Source: Polaribacter sp. IC066
GTDB taxonomy: Bacteria > Bacteroidota > Bacteroidia > Flavobacteriales > Flavobacteriaceae
Length of the DNA stretch: 64,000 bases
Assembly (NCBI RefSeq): GCF_007997085.1
Contig: NZ_VORR01000013.1
Span: 1 to 64,000, forward strand
Direction: 5' to 3'
Both the position numbers and the translations under genes were made by a program. Each line of letters starts with the position of its first letter. Position 1 is the stretch's first letter. A model generated the notes under the pieces. It did not search any database, was not told the DNA's origin, and was given only the letters and a program-made list of their open reading frames with translations. Positions 38,016 through 47,696 of this stretch are shown here, piece after piece.

Positions 38016-38150
38016 AATTTATCTGTAAAATCTAGAGCGAATATACATTTTTTAAACATATTACCTGTCCTTGTTTAAAATACAAAATCACTTTTCTTTT
38101 AACGGATTGATTTAATTCAAATTAATACTTCTCAATTATATTTTAAACTT

Positions 38151-38158
38151 TATTTTTG
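38151..38158 (+). promoter_or_regulatory. -7 box of ruvX
   Basis: TATTTTTG followed by CA, 17 bases before the TTG start codon. Single box. Confidence 0.45.
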
Positions 38159-38175
38159 CAAAAAAAGTAAACCAC

Positions 38176-38586
38176 TTGGGAAGAATTTTAGCCATCGATT
38201 TCGGAAAAAAAAGAACAGGAATTGCTGTAACAGATCAATTACAGATTATTGCCTCTGGATTAACAACCGTAAATACTGAAGAATTAATGCCGTTTTTAAA
38301 AGAGTATATATCTAAAGAAAGCGTAGAACTTTTTTTAGTGGGTAAACCAAAACAAATGGATAATTCAGATAGTGAAAGTGAGGCTTTAATTATCCCTTTT
38401 TTAAAAAAATTATCAAAGCAAATACCACAAATACCTTTGCAAAGAGTTGATGAACGTTTTACGTCTAAAATGGCTTTTCAAACGATGATTGATGGCGGAC
38501 TGAAAAAAAATCAACGTAAAAACAAGGCTTTGGTTGATGAAATTAGTGCCACAATTATATTACAGTCGTATTTATACAGTAAATAG
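38176..38586 (+). CDS. ruvX: Holliday junction resolvase-like YqgF
   Basis: RNase H-fold nuclease of 136 residues that begins at TTG (38176): the first codons give MGRILAIDFGKKRTGIAVTD, the family's exact N-terminus with catalytic Asp8, and no ATG is nearby. The other acidic residues are in LVGKPK...DERFTS (Glu near 95) and KALVDEISATIIL. It has roles in rRNA processing and resolution of Holliday junctions in characterised members. It is followed by def, which has its own promoter. Confidence 0.93.
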   Translation: MGRILAIDFGKKRTGIAVTDQLQIIASGLTTVNTEELMPFLKEYISKESVELFLVGKPKQMDNSDSESEALIIPFLKKLSKQIPQIPLQRVDERFTSKMAFQTMIDGGLKKNQRKNKALVDEISATIILQSYLYSK

Positions 38587-38588
38587 TT

Positions 38589-38617
38589 TTGTTCAAGTTA
38601 CAAACTTTGTACTTTTG
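38589..38617 (+). promoter_or_regulatory. Promoter of def
   Basis: TTG (38589-38591), 18 bases, TACTTTTG (38610-38617) followed by CA. The ATG of def is 20 bases downstream. Both boxes and the spacing fit. Confidence 0.65.
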
Positions 38618-38637
38618 CAATCCACAAAAATGAGAAA

Positions 38638-39228
38638 ATGATTTTACCAATTGTAGCGTATGGAGATCCTGTTTTAAGAAAAGAAAGCAAGAAAATTGAT
38701 GCTGATTACCCAAACTTAACAGAGCTCATTACCAATATGAAAGAAACCATGTACAATGCCTCTGGCGTTGGTTTGGCGGCGCCACAAATTGGCAAAGCAA
38801 TACGTTTGTTTATTATTGATGCCTCTCCTTTTGCAGAAGATGAAGATTTAGATGATGAAGATAGAGCTACGCTAAAAACATTCAATAAGGTTTTTATCAA
38901 CGCACAAATTTTAGAAGAAGAAGGTGAAGAGTGGGCTTTTAATGAAGGATGTTTAAGTATTCCTGATGTTCGGCAAGATGTATTTCGTCAGCCAAAAGTT
39001 ACATTTGAATACCAAGATGAAGATTTTAAAACACACACAGAAGTTTTAGAAGGTTTAGCGGCTAGAGTTTTTCAGCACGAATATGATCATATAGAAGGCA
39101 TCTTATTTACAGACAAACTTTCATCACTCAAAAAAAGATTGATCAAGAAAAAATTAGAAAATATCTCAAAAGGAAAAATAAATGCAGACTATAGAATGCG
39201 TTTTCCGAATTTAAAAAAAGGTAAATAA
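38638..39228 (+). CDS. def: Peptide deformylase
   Basis: Removes the N-formyl group from new proteins. 196 residues with all three motifs: GVGLAAPQIG (43-52), EGCLSIP (103-109, metal ligand Cys105) and HEYDH (147-151, ligands His147 and His151, catalytic Glu148). An acidic insert (EDEDLDDED) between motifs 1 and 2 is common in Bacteroidota. It is followed by DUF5606 and mazG on the same strand. Confidence 0.96.
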   Translation: MILPIVAYGDPVLRKESKKIDADYPNLTELITNMKETMYNASGVGLAAPQIGKAIRLFIIDASPFAEDEDLDDEDRATLKTFNKVFINAQILEEEGEEWAFNEGCLSIPDVRQDVFRQPKVTFEYQDEDFKTHTEVLEGLAARVFQHEYDHIEGILFTDKLSSLKKRLIKKKLENISKGKINADYRMRFPNLKKGK

Positions 39229-39327
39229 TAAAAAACAATGTCTATTTAAAGCCAGTAAGAAATTATAATTTTTCAGGACTGAAATATGTTCCACTGCGCT
39301 AAAAAAGACAAACAATATAAAATATAT

Positions 39328-39753
39328 ATGGAATTTAGTAAAATTATTTCGGTTACAGGTAAGCCTGGTTTATTTCAAGTAGTATCTCAATCTAAAAATG
39401 CAATTATTGTATCCTCTTTAGCAGATCAAAAAAGAATAGCAATTAACTCAACTCAAAATGTTAGTTTATTAGAAAACATTGCTATTTACACTTTTGAAGA
39501 AGACGTTCCGTTATTGAATGTTTTTAAAGCCATGTTTGAAAAAACGGAAGGTAAAGAAGCTCTTTCTCACAAAGAAAGCGGTAAAAAATTAGCGGCATTT
39601 TTTACAGAAGTTTTACCAAATTATGATGATGAAAGAGTATATACCTCTAACATTAAAAAAGTAATTCAGTGGTTTAATATTTTAGTTGCAACAGGAATGG
39701 ATTTTGCTGCAATAGCAGAAACTTCGAAAAAAGAGACTGAAAGTGAATCCTAG
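39328..39753 (+). CDS. DUF5606 protein
   Basis: From the ATG at 39328 the 141 residues begin MEFSKIISVTGKPGLFQVV, the standard start of this Bacteroidota family; an upstream in-frame ATG at 39286 adds an atypical tail. An N-terminal SH3-like strand region (residues 1-60) is followed by a helical part ending in IQWFNILVATGMDF. The function is unknown. Its steady position between def and mazG-type genes is known to me from related genomes. Confidence 0.85.
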   Translation: MEFSKIISVTGKPGLFQVVSQSKNAIIVSSLADQKRIAINSTQNVSLLENIAIYTFEEDVPLLNVFKAMFEKTEGKEALSHKESGKKLAAFFTEVLPNYDDERVYTSNIKKVIQWFNILVATGMDFAAIAETSKKETESES

Positions 39754-39799
39754 TTTTTAGCTTTTAGTTTTTAGTTTTTAGTAAAAACTAAAAATAAAC
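39751..39799 (+). repeat. TTTTTAG low-complexity repeat
   Basis: Four near-perfect units of TAGTTTT(T) followed by TTTTTAG-TAAAAA-CTAAAAA, which can form a weak hairpin. The same word appears in inverse form near 17145-17163. It lies directly after the DUF5606 stop and could act as a weak terminator. Confidence 0.4.
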
Positions 39800-39857
39800 T
39801 TTACAGTATTGCTTGTTCGTGATTTTTCGCGACTATAATTTGCAACTTTTATAATAC

Positions 39858-40637
39858 ATGAACTCAAGAAAAGAACAATTATCCGCTTTTAACCGTTTGT
39901 TAGACATTATGGATGAACTTCGTGAAAAGTGTCCTTGGGATCAAAAACAAACGTTAGAAAGTCTGCGACATTTAACCATTGAAGAAACCTACGAATTAGC
40001 AGACGCTATTCTTGACAATGATTTACCCGAAATTAAAAAAGAATTGGGTGATGTTTTATTACACATTGTTTTTTACGCCAAAATTGGTAGCGAAAAAAAA
40101 GCGTTTGATATTGGTGATGTTGCCAATGCTATTTCTGATAAATTAATTCACAGACATCCTCATATTTATGGAGATGCAAAAGTTGATAATATAGCAGATG
40201 TAAAACGCAATTGGGAACAACTAAAACTACAAGAAGGTAAAGAATCTGTTTTAGAAGGGGTTCCTAAAAGTTTACCTGCAGTTGTAAAAGCAAGCCGAAT
40301 TCAAGAAAAAGTTGCAGGCGTTGGTTTTGATTGGGAAAAACCTGAACAAGTTTGGGAAAAAGTACAAGAAGAACTTTCTGAACTCAATGAAGAAGTTAAA
40401 GCTGGCAATACAGAAAATACCGAAAAAGAGTTTGGTGATGTTCTGTTTTCTATGATTAATTATGCCCGCTTTATTGGTGTAAACCCAGAAAATGCATTAG
40501 AAAGAACCAACAAGAAATTTATCAATCGTTTTCAGTATTTAGAAAAAGAGGCAAAAAAAGAAGGCAAAGAGATTTCTGACATGTCTTTAGTAGAAATGGA
40601 TGTGTATTGGGAAAAATCTAAAGCGTTTTTTAAATAA
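39858..40637 (+). CDS. mazG: Nucleoside triphosphate pyrophosphohydrolase MazG
   Basis: House-cleaning all-alpha NTP pyrophosphatase. 259 residues, the two-domain form. The N-terminal domain has CPWDQKQTLESLRHLTIEETYE (metal ligands E-x-x-E) and DVLLHIVFYA; the second domain repeats EELSELNEEV and EKEFGDVLFSMINYARF. It hydrolyses NTPs to NMP and PPi, limiting incorporation of odd nucleotides. It is not the toxin-associated single-domain form. Confidence 0.95.
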   Translation: MNSRKEQLSAFNRLLDIMDELREKCPWDQKQTLESLRHLTIEETYELADAILDNDLPEIKKELGDVLLHIVFYAKIGSEKKAFDIGDVANAISDKLIHRHPHIYGDAKVDNIADVKRNWEQLKLQEGKESVLEGVPKSLPAVVKASRIQEKVAGVGFDWEKPEQVWEKVQEELSELNEEVKAGNTENTEKEFGDVLFSMINYARFIGVNPENALERTNKKFINRFQYLEKEAKKEGKEISDMSLVEMDVYWEKSKAFFK

Positions 40638-40821
40638 CTTCATTTTCTGCTAAACGATATTCTCTAAACAACGATTTTATAGCTTTCTTATCCAAAACAA
40701 ATTTTGAAAAGAATAATACGGTATTCCTTAAAAAGTTATTTTGAGCATACTTGAAAATATTTTTTAAACGATTGCAATTTGCAGAAAATCTATTTTCACA
40801 ATCAAATTTGTAAGTTGCCAT
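40630..40821 (-). CDS. Hypothetical protein, 63 residues
   Basis: A basic frame starting MATYKFDCENRFSANC and overlapping the mazG stop by 8 bases. No family was recognised. Composition (many K, N, F) fits the genome and the segment LSL-like FREYRLAENEVI looks amphipathic, but there is no promoter or homology support. It may be a remnant, since decayed coding DNA lies next to it on the same strand. Confidence 0.25.
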   Translation of the reverse strand: MATYKFDCENRFSANCNRLKNIFKYAQNNFLRNTVLFFSKFVLDKKAIKSLFREYRLAENEVI

Positions 40822-42075
40822 ATAACTGCAATCATTTTTTCTTAAAGATTTTTCAATCGTTTTGCTCGCGATGAAAGCGGCTTTAAAATAAATTTACCCC
40901 CCTTTACCCACAATCAGATGTACTTTCTAAACACTATTGCCAACGCATACTAAAGTGTTTCATACAAATTAATCTAAAACGGGAGTTATTGGCGCACTGC
41001 CGCCTTATAATTTATCAGTATCTTCAACTATACATGAAATTTCTAAAATTGTATGCAAACGATTTTTTAAATCTTTTACAATTTCGTCATCAAAAATATC
41101 AAAACCAATAATTGCTCTTTAATCTTTTAGTGAAAAAATCTAACGACAACCTACCAGATATTATTTACCAATCAGCAAAAACACTTCTTTAAGGTTTCCT
41201 AAATATTGCACAGTATATGCAACACCTTTTACTAAACTGATTTTTTAATCACAAAGCCCCGCTTTTTTTTCACGAATCAATCCGTTTGTGCCTCAAGCAT
41301 CAAGTATTTTACCTACGTATATTTCTTTGTGTTGATGTGTTACTGAAATAAAATTTACATCAATAGCTGTTTCAATAGTCTCGATATGTATATCGGTTTT
41401 AATGGTGATAAACTTATCATCAAGATGATTTAAAATTTGTTCATGCACTTTTCTTTTATCCAAAATGTACAAATCAGGTTTTACCTTTCTTTGAAAGCTT
41501 TAAGAGCGAAAAACGATTGTGTGAATTATTTGAGCAACCAAATCGTACGTAAAATCGAAATCTTTGAGGTTTATAAAACTTCCCAAAATGTTAAAAAGAG
41601 AAATCTAGCAAATTTATTTTTCGATCTAAAACAACATTTTTCATTTGATTTTGCTCAATTCTCTGGCTAAAATCTAACCAGCTGCACCTCCTTCAATATT
41701 AAAAACACCAAAATTATTGTTCATAAAAGTAAAAGAGTATGTTCAAATAAATAGAAATGCAAGAAATAATAATTTTTGCTTATTTCTAAAATTACAAGTG
41801 CCCACTAAAAACATTTTAGTTTCAAATAACTTTTGAAATACACAGTATTCCACATAAATCATTGGGTGTATATTTGAGTTAGATATTTTAATTATGAATA
41901 AAATTATACTATAAAGTGTTCTTTTTGTAGCTCACAAGTCACTCAAATGCAGTTCTATAAGAAAATATTGTTTCCATGACTGCAGAAGGTTGTGTCTTTT
42001 AGCGAAGCGGTCTTAAATCTTTTTAATGAACCCTAGTGTTATAAAATCTATTTTTAAAAGTGTTCTAAAATTCAA
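40822..42075. other. Non-coding stretch with gene remains
   Basis: Apart from the decayed gene at 40969-41724 it contains a short GCGATGAAAGCGG piece related to the palindromic element at 7153, a run of six C (40898-40903), and on the plus strand near 41894 a frame MNKIIL-stop-SVLFVAHKS that looks like a broken signal peptide. No intact gene was found. Confidence 0.4.
40969..41724 (-). pseudogene. Decayed gene of unknown family
   Basis: From an ATG (41724) the minus strand reads MNNNFGVFNIEGGAAG, then protein-like stretches such as KVKPDLYILDKRKVHEQ, IYVGKILDA and GFDIFDDEIVKDLKNRL, with 12 internal stops (TAG, TGA and TAA) before a final TAA at 40969-40971. Around 41590-41640 the neighbouring frame (NVVLDRKINLLDFSF) looks more protein-like, so small frameshifts are likely too. 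An original length near 250 residues is inferred. I could not name the family. Confidence 0.5.
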
Positions 42076-42118
42076 AAAGCTTAACTAATAAACCTTTCGA
42101 TTCAGTTAGTTAAGCTTT
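42076..42118 (-). terminator. Terminator after the SHOCT gene
   Basis: AAAGCTTAACTAA (42076-42088) pairs perfectly with TTAGTTAAGCTTT (42106-42118), loop 17 bases. It lies 21 bases past the stop of the minus-strand gene and can work in both directions. Confidence 0.7.
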
Positions 42119-42138
42119 AAAATATAAAAATAGGTATT

Positions 42139-42945
42139 TTACAATCTACCTAATAATTCTGCTTTCTTATTTTCAAAATCTTCAAAAGAAATAATCTCTT
42201 TGTTTTTCAACGCTGCTAACTTTTCTATTTTAGCAAAAATATCTTCCTCTAAATTATTCATTGTATTCTGAATAGGTTGAGCGCTTTCTGCAACTATAGG
42301 AGCCGGTTGATTTTGAACATTCGCATTCAGATTATTAGCAGTTTCTTGCGGCTTTGGCTTATTTTCTGCACCAGAAACAATCGGCAAAGAACTTAAATCT
42401 ACCGTTCCGTATTGACTGGTAAAATTTACTGAATACGTACCACCTTGCTGCTGCCCTACGCCACCAATATTATTATCTAACGTATCAAAAACAGTTACTT
42501 TTCCGTTTTGTTGAATTGCTAAACGTCTAATATTAGAAAAAATTGCGTAACTTGTATTATTCTGACTTCCTGTAGAATTAGGAAAGCCTAAATCTCCCCA
42601 CCAATTGCCACTAAAACCAGACTGAAAACCTCCTTGACCTTGATTTTGAATTTTAGGTAAAGGTTTGTACTGAATTCCGCCTTGATGTATTAAATTAGAT
42701 ATTTCGATACACAAACCATCTACAGTTGCTTTTAACTGATTGTTAAACATATCGCCAACCATCGTCATTCCTCCTTGCATCCATTGACCTCCGCCTCCTA
42801 ACTCAAAAATATTAAACTGTGCCATTGTGCCGTTGCTTCTCATAAGTGTTTGTGTTAAATCTGTAACCGCACCTATACTTATTCCGTAACGACTTGCTAT
42901 GTTATTCATGTTTTGAAAACTAGCATCTGTGAATATTGCATTCAT
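42139..42945 (-). CDS. SHOCT-domain protein
   Basis: 268 residues. The N-terminal part (1-90) is a helical region with an FELGGGGQWMQGGMTMVGD loop, and a Gly/Gln/Asn-rich linker with SGNWWGDLGFP is in the middle (about 100-130). A strand-rich region follows (IRRLAIQQNGKVTVFDTLDN), and the C-terminus ends in a SHOCT motif (EDIFAKIEKLAALKNKEIIS, then FENKKAELL). No signal peptide. SHOCT tails are thought to aid oligomerisation; the function is unknown. It is isolated, between decayed DNA and a MITE-like element. Confidence 0.8.
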   Translation of the reverse strand: MNAIFTDASFQNMNNIASRYGISIGAVTDLTQTLMRSNGTMAQFNIFELGGGGQWMQGGMTMVGDMFNNQLKATVDGLCIEISNLIHQGGIQYKPLPKIQNQGQGGFQSGFSGNWWGDLGFPNSTGSQNNTSYAIFSNIRRLAIQQNGKVTVFDTLDNNIGGVGQQQGGTYSVNFTSQYGTVDLSSLPIVSGAENKPKPQETANNLNANVQNQPAPIVAESAQPIQNTMNNLEEDIFAKIEKLAALKNKEIISFEDFENKKAELLGRL

Positions 42946-43288
42946 AATCTTTCTCTTATTTAGTATAAAAATGTTTGTTTCACATTTTCGGCGTAAAGGT
43001 AGTCTTAAAGAATCTGATTGAGTTTGTTTTTTATAGAATTTTTAATGTAAAGTAACTGAATTTTAGTTAAATATAGCCTTTAAAAGTTATTCTAGCAGAT
43101 ATTATTTTAATCGTTACGGCAGCAATTTGGTTTGCTTTTTTTGAATGTAAATTTCTAAACTTGTTAAAAACCTCCAATTCTCAATGGTGGTTAGAAAGAA
43201 AAAAATCTAGTTAATAAAAATACCTACTCATAGCGATAAAATTGAAGCTGTCTTTTAGTAGTTTTAAATAATTAATAATTTAAAAATT
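42946..43288. other. Gap between SHOCT gene and MITE-like element
   Basis: AT-rich. A short frame near 43100 (ITAAIWFAFFECKFLNLLKT) looks hydrophobic but has no start. No gene and no two-box promoter were seen. Confidence 0.35.
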
Positions 43289-43509
43289 ATACTTGTTCGA
43301 TAAAAGACTCGAGATTGCTCCGCTTTCAGAACCAAGAACAAGATTTAACCCTAAACACCTGACAAACAGTAACAAATTAAAATAAAATTGTCTATTTTAT
43401 GTTGATGAAATTATTTTTAAAAAAGAAAGGTGTGATTTAAAAAATTCGCAGAATCCTTTATTTTAAAAGGGTTTATCAAACTAAAAATATTTTTAATCGG
43501 ACACCAATG
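43289..43509. mobile_element. MITE-like element, copy B
   Basis: 221 bp. Left end TATACTTGTTCGATAAAAGA and right end, read inward, CATTGGTGTCCGATTAAAAA. Both ends and the inner GCTCCGCTTTCAGAACCAAG and AGAATCCTTTA segments match copy A (25511-25738). AAAATTATAC stands on both sides (43282-43291, 43513-43522). It has no coding capacity. Copies A and B differ much in the middle, so they are old. Confidence 0.6.
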
Positions 43510-43743
43510 TTTAAAATTATACTTTTGAATTATGAAAAATTTTTTACTCAAGACAGTAAAGGAGATGGAAAAATTGAACAAGAACTTTTATTTGACGAAG
43601 CCAACGCACTATCACTTTTAAATTTATCTAAAAATGAAATTTTCAGGATAGAGGAAAATCAAACTGAAGGTTTTTCTGGAGTTCGAAGTTGTAGTAAGCC
43701 AGAAGTTCATAATTCTAATGCGAATGTAGCCCTGCAAAGGTGA
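43507..43743 (+). CDS. Hypothetical protein, 78 residues
   Basis: The frame begins at the ATG formed by the last three bases of MITE copy B and reads MFKIILLNYEKFF, with an acidic centre (DSKGDGKIEQELLFDEANAL) and an odd tail (GVRSCSKPEVHNSNANVALQR). No family was recognised. It may be a real small gene, or a remnant whose start was supplied by the element. Confidence 0.3.
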   Translation: MFKIILLNYEKFFTQDSKGDGKIEQELLFDEANALSLLNLSKNEIFRIEENQTEGFSGVRSCSKPEVHNSNANVALQR

Positions 43744-43901
43744 GCCAAACAAAAATGTATGATTATCAAAATTTAAGATACGTTAGATATGGGCATTTAG
43801 GCGGAACTGCAAGATAGATAAACAATATCTTTAGACCTTAAAAGGTCTTGTAACGGCTTTGTAAACATAAAGTACTGCATTGAATTTAGAAAAACATAAA
43901 A

Positions 43902-43948
43902 AAAGCCCCCAAGGATACTGAATCAAAATCAGCATCATTGGAGGCTTT
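43902..43948 (-). terminator. Terminator of lon
   Basis: AAAGCCCCCAAGGATACTGA pairs with TCAGCATCATTGGAGGCTTT with three mismatches and a 7-base loop, followed on the minus strand by a U run. It ends 6 bases after the lon stop. Confidence 0.75.
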
Positions 43949-43953
43949 ATAAT

Positions 43954-46407
43954 TTATACTAACTTTTTAGCATTTGCCACTTTTTGCTTTGTAAGTGCAA
44001 TTTCTATGACTTGTTTCATATCGGAAACATAATGAAAAGTTAAGCCTTTTAGATAACTTTCTTTAATTTCTAAAATGTCTTTTCTATTATCTTCACAGAG
44101 AACGATTTCTTTAATATTTGCTCTTTTTGCAGCTAGTATTTTTTCTTTAATTCCGCCAACGGGCAATACTTTTCCACGCAAAGTAATTTCGCCAGTCATG
44201 GCTAATTTATTTTTAATTTTTCGCTGCGTATAAGAAGAAACTAAAGAAGTTAACATCGTTATACCAGCACTTGGGCCATCTTTTGGTGTTGCGCCCTCAG
44301 GAACATGAATATGTACATTATATTTCTCTAAAATTTCTGGTTTTATACCGAACTCTTCTGCATTCGATTTGATGTATTGCAATGCAATCGTTGCAGATTC
44401 TTTCATAACAGTTCCTAAATTACCTGTAATTGAAAGGGTTCCTTTTCCTTTAGATAAAATAGATTCTATAAATAAAATATCGCCTCCAACTTGCGTCCAA
44501 GCTAAACCTGTCACAACACCGGCAACATCATTATTTTCAAATTTACCTCTATTTCTAGGGGCTCCTAAAATATCTTCTACTTTTTCTGTAGAAATTGTAA
44601 TGTCGTATTCTTCTTCTAAAGCAATAGATTTTGCTGCGAAACGAACCACTTTAGCAATTTTCTTTTCTAGACCACGAACTCCAGATTCACGGGTGTAGCC
44701 TTCAACAATTTGCTCTAACTGTTTTTTACCTAATTTTATATGACTAGCGGTTAAGCCGTGTTCTTTTAATTGTTTTGGTAATAAATGTCTTTTCCCTATT
44801 TCTATCTTCTCTTCAATCGTATATCCAGAAACATTAATAATTTCCATTCTATCTCTTAAAGCCCAAGGAATTTCGCCTAAATTATTAGCTGTTGCTATAA
44901 AAAGTACTTTTGATAAATCATAACCAACTTCTAAATAGTTGTCATAAAAAGATTCATTCTGCTCAGGATCTAAAACTTCTAACATTGCAGAAGAAGGATC
45001 TCCTTGATGGCTTTTGCCTAATTTATCAATTTCATCTAACACAAAAACAGGATTTGAAGTTCCTGATTTTTTCAAATTCTGAATTAAACGACCTGGCATA
45101 GCACCTATATATGTTTTTCTATGACCTCTAATTTCTGCTTCATCTCTTAAACCACCTAAAGACATACGCACATATTTACGTCCTAAAGCTTCTGCTACTG
45201 ATTTCCCTAACGAGGTTTTACCAACTCCAGGAGGCCCATATAAACAGATAATTGGCGATTTCATATCTCCTCTTAACTTTAAGACGGCCAAATGTTCTAT
45301 GATTCTTTCTTTTACCTTTTCTAATCCGAAATGATCTCTATCTAAAACTTTCGTTGCATTTTTTAAGTCGAATTTATCTTCAGAAAAAACACCCCATGGC
45401 AACTCTAACATCAACTCTAAATAACTTCTTTGCACACCATATTCGGCAGCTTGCGGATTCATTCTTTTTAGTCGATTCAACTCTTTTTCAAAAGTTGCTC
45501 CTATTTCTTTCGTCCACTTTTTCTTTTTAGATTGCTTGCGCATTTCTTCCAATTCTTCATCGTTAGAAACGCCACCCAATTCTTCTTGAATGGTTTTTAG
45601 TTGCTGATTTAAATAATAATCACGTTGTTGCTGATCTAAATCTTCGCGTGTTTTAGACTGAATATCATTCTTTAATTTTAATTTCTGAAGCTCTTTATTT
45701 AGGTTTTTAAGCGTTAATAATGCGCGCTCTTTTAGATTGTTTTGTTCTAAAATAACTTGTTTTTGCATTACCGTTAAATCCATATTTGAAGCGATAAAAT
45801 TCACCAAAAACGAATTTGATTGAATATTTTTTATCGCAAAAGACGCTTCTGATGGCAACATTGGGTTTTCTTTTATAACCTCTAACGCTTGCTCTTTTAT
45901 AGAATCTATGATCGCTTCAAACTCTTTTTCGTCTTCAACTTTTCTATCTTCTATTGCCTCTTTTACAGTTGCTTTTAAATACGGTTCGTCTTGAATAATT
46001 TCATCAATTTCAAAACGTTTTTTACCCTGTATAATAACCGTTGTGTTGCCATCTGGCATTTTTAAAACACGTAAAATTTGCGCAACAACACCTGTTGTAT
46101 TTAAATCTTTTAAAGTAGGATTTTCTTCATCTTCATTGCGCTGGGCAACGACTCCGATTATTTTATCGCCTTTATTCGCATCTTTTATTAACTGAATCGA
46201 TTTATCTCTACCTGCAGTAATCGGTATTACAACTCCAGGAAATAAAACTGTATTTCTTAAAGGTAAAATTGGTAATATATGCGGAACGTTTTCTTTATTA
46301 ATAATTTCTTCATCTTCGGGTGTCATTAACGGAATCAATTCTGAATCTTCGTTCATGATATTCTGAAAGGACAAACTGTCTAATTTTATAACTTTTGTTT
46401 TGCTCAT
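43954..46407 (-). CDS. lon: Lon protease (endopeptidase La)
   Basis: ATP-dependent quality-control protease, LonA type. From the ATG at 46407 it has 817 residues ([16 protein letters not shown] is the family's usual start in Flavobacteriaceae; six codons upstream is a second ATG at 46425). Numbered from 46425: N-domain 45-260, coiled coil 260-320, AAA+ with GPPGVGKTS (397-405) and VLDEIDKLG (462-470), and a protease domain with the catalytic dyad Ser719 (DGPSAG) and Lys760 (GGIKEK). A perfect 16-bp inverted repeat lies directly upstream. Confidence 0.97.
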   Translation of the reverse strand: MSKTKVIKLDSLSFQNIMNEDSELIPLMTPEDEEIINKENVPHILPILPLRNTVLFPGVVIPITAGRDKSIQLIKDANKGDKIIGVVAQRNEDEENPTLKDLNTTGVVAQILRVLKMPDGNTTVIIQGKKRFEIDEIIQDEPYLKATVKEAIEDRKVEDEKEFEAIIDSIKEQALEVIKENPMLPSEASFAIKNIQSNSFLVNFIASNMDLTVMQKQVILEQNNLKERALLTLKNLNKELQKLKLKNDIQSKTREDLDQQQRDYYLNQQLKTIQEELGGVSNDEELEEMRKQSKKKKWTKEIGATFEKELNRLKRMNPQAAEYGVQRSYLELMLELPWGVFSEDKFDLKNATKVLDRDHFGLEKVKERIIEHLAVLKLRGDMKSPIICLYGPPGVGKTSLGKSVAEALGRKYVRMSLGGLRDEAEIRGHRKTYIGAMPGRLIQNLKKSGTSNPVFVLDEIDKLGKSHQGDPSSAMLEVLDPEQNESFYDNYLEVGYDLSKVLFIATANNLGEIPWALRDRMEIINVSGYTIEEKIEIGKRHLLPKQLKEHGLTASHIKLGKKQLEQIVEGYTRESGVRGLEKKIAKVVRFAAKSIALEEEYDITISTEKVEDILGAPRNRGKFENNDVAGVVTGLAWTQVGGDILFIESILSKGKGTLSITGNLGTVMKESATIALQYIKSNAEEFGIKPEILEKYNVHIHVPEGATPKDGPSAGITMLTSLVSSYTQRKIKNKLAMTGEITLRGKVLPVGGIKEKILAAKRANIKEIVLCEDNRKDILEIKESYLKGLTFHYVSDMKQVIEIALTKQKVANAKKLV

Positions 46408-46427
46408 ATACTGTATATCTGTCATTA

Positions 46428-46463
46428 TGACATTGATTTTTTAAAGATAAAAAATCAATGTCA
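46428..46463. promoter_or_regulatory. Perfect inverted repeat upstream of lon
   Basis: TGACATTGATTTTTTA (46428-46443) and its exact complement (46448-46463) flank AAGA. On the minus strand the loop region reads TATCTTTA, one base from the TAnnTTTG box, so the repeat may enclose the lon promoter and act as an operator; as RNA it would be a 5' hairpin next to the start codon. It is unrelated to the canonical CIRCE sequence as I know it. Confidence 0.5.
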
Positions 46464-46608
46464 ATTTAATTTTTCTAATTTTCTGATAATCAAATACCTA
46501 AAAATTTATAGTCTAATTTCATCTATTATAAAAACAATAGTTGTGCCATTGCTAATTATAATATGAATAGCTCATTATTTTTTATCATTTTTGCAAAAAA
46601 AATAGAAA

Positions 46609-47559
46609 ATGCCTCAAATAACCATTCGTAAAATACGCTATAAAAACTGGAACGCTATTGCAGTTTCTAATTTAGAGATTAAAATTTTAGTAGTTCCAGC
46701 AATTGGCAGAGTACTTCATTATGGTTTTTTGGCCGGTGAAAACGTATTTTATGAGAATAAAGAATTAGAGGGCGTGCAGTTTAAGGAAGGTGTCTATTTT
46801 CAAAAAGACAATAGTACACAAGCGCCCAACATTGGTGGCAATAGAGTTTTACCGTGTTCTGAAGAGTATTTTGATCGCATTACAGGAAGCAGACATCTAC
46901 CTGATCCTTTTATAAACGCCAGCGCTTACTCATATTCGCTTTTAGAAAATGGCATTGTTTTAGAAAGTCCAATTAGTAAATTGTTGGGCATACAAATACA
47001 AAGAATTTTCACCATTTCTGAAACAGGAACTGCTGTAAACATCCAACAGACACTCATAAAAAAAACTGCTGCAAAAAATATAAATTTAGAAGAAATTCCT
47101 TTAACAATCTGGAGCTTATCAAAAATTAAAACTCCGAATTTTAGTTATATACCCATCAATCCAGAAAGCGTTTTTGAAAATGGATTTTTAATATCTGTTT
47201 GGCCAGATGCAGAGAATAATGCCTTTAAAAATGTGTCTGTAAATAATGCTATTTTAGAAATAAAATCTTCTAAAGATTTGCCTCAAAAAGTTGGTTCTGA
47301 CTCTAAAAACTGGATTGCTGGTCTTATAAAGAAAACATTATTTGTAGAAAAGTATACCTTTACTACTGATCAAAAAGACCAATATCCAGACGGTGGCACT
47401 TCTTGTACTATTTTCGGAAACAATTTATTTAGCGAATTAGAGTGTTTAAGCCCTGAAAAAACCTTAAAAATAGGAGAAACGATACAGTATGATTTACAGT
47501 GGAGTTTGCAAACTGTGGATAAAAAAAGCGCGCTTCGATCTGTGTTACAAAACCTATAA
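46609..47559 (+). CDS. DUF4380 protein, aldose-epimerase-like fold
   Basis: 316 residues, cytoplasmic (no signal). The start RKIRYKNWNAIAVSNLEIKILVVPAIGRVLHYGF and the GGNRVLPCSEEYF segment fit DUF4380 proteins, which adopt the galactose-mutarotase-like beta-sandwich. The match is from recalled pattern, and active-site residues are not defined in the family. It stands alone, divergent from lon. Confidence 0.75.
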   Translation: MPQITIRKIRYKNWNAIAVSNLEIKILVVPAIGRVLHYGFLAGENVFYENKELEGVQFKEGVYFQKDNSTQAPNIGGNRVLPCSEEYFDRITGSRHLPDPFINASAYSYSLLENGIVLESPISKLLGIQIQRIFTISETGTAVNIQQTLIKKTAAKNINLEEIPLTIWSLSKIKTPNFSYIPINPESVFENGFLISVWPDAENNAFKNVSVNNAILEIKSSKDLPQKVGSDSKNWIAGLIKKTLFVEKYTFTTDQKDQYPDGGTSCTIFGNNLFSELECLSPEKTLKIGETIQYDLQWSLQTVDKKSALRSVLQNL

Positions 47560-47696
47560 ATAGCAGATTTTACAGCTTGCTTTTAAAAACACTATTTTTA
47601 TTTTCGCACAACTGTCACAACTCAAAAATAGTTTTGTCTTTAGTATAGATATATTTTATTGAAAGTTCATCAACCACATATAACCAATCTTATAGA

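Noticed and set aside
41437..41670. Plus-strand frame of 77 codons
   Set aside because: It lies opposite the decayed minus-strand gene, whose peptide looks more natural.
43833..43848. Palindrome AGACCTT-AA-AAGGTCT as terminator or operator
   Set aside because: The loop is too small for an RNA hairpin and no gene edge lies near.
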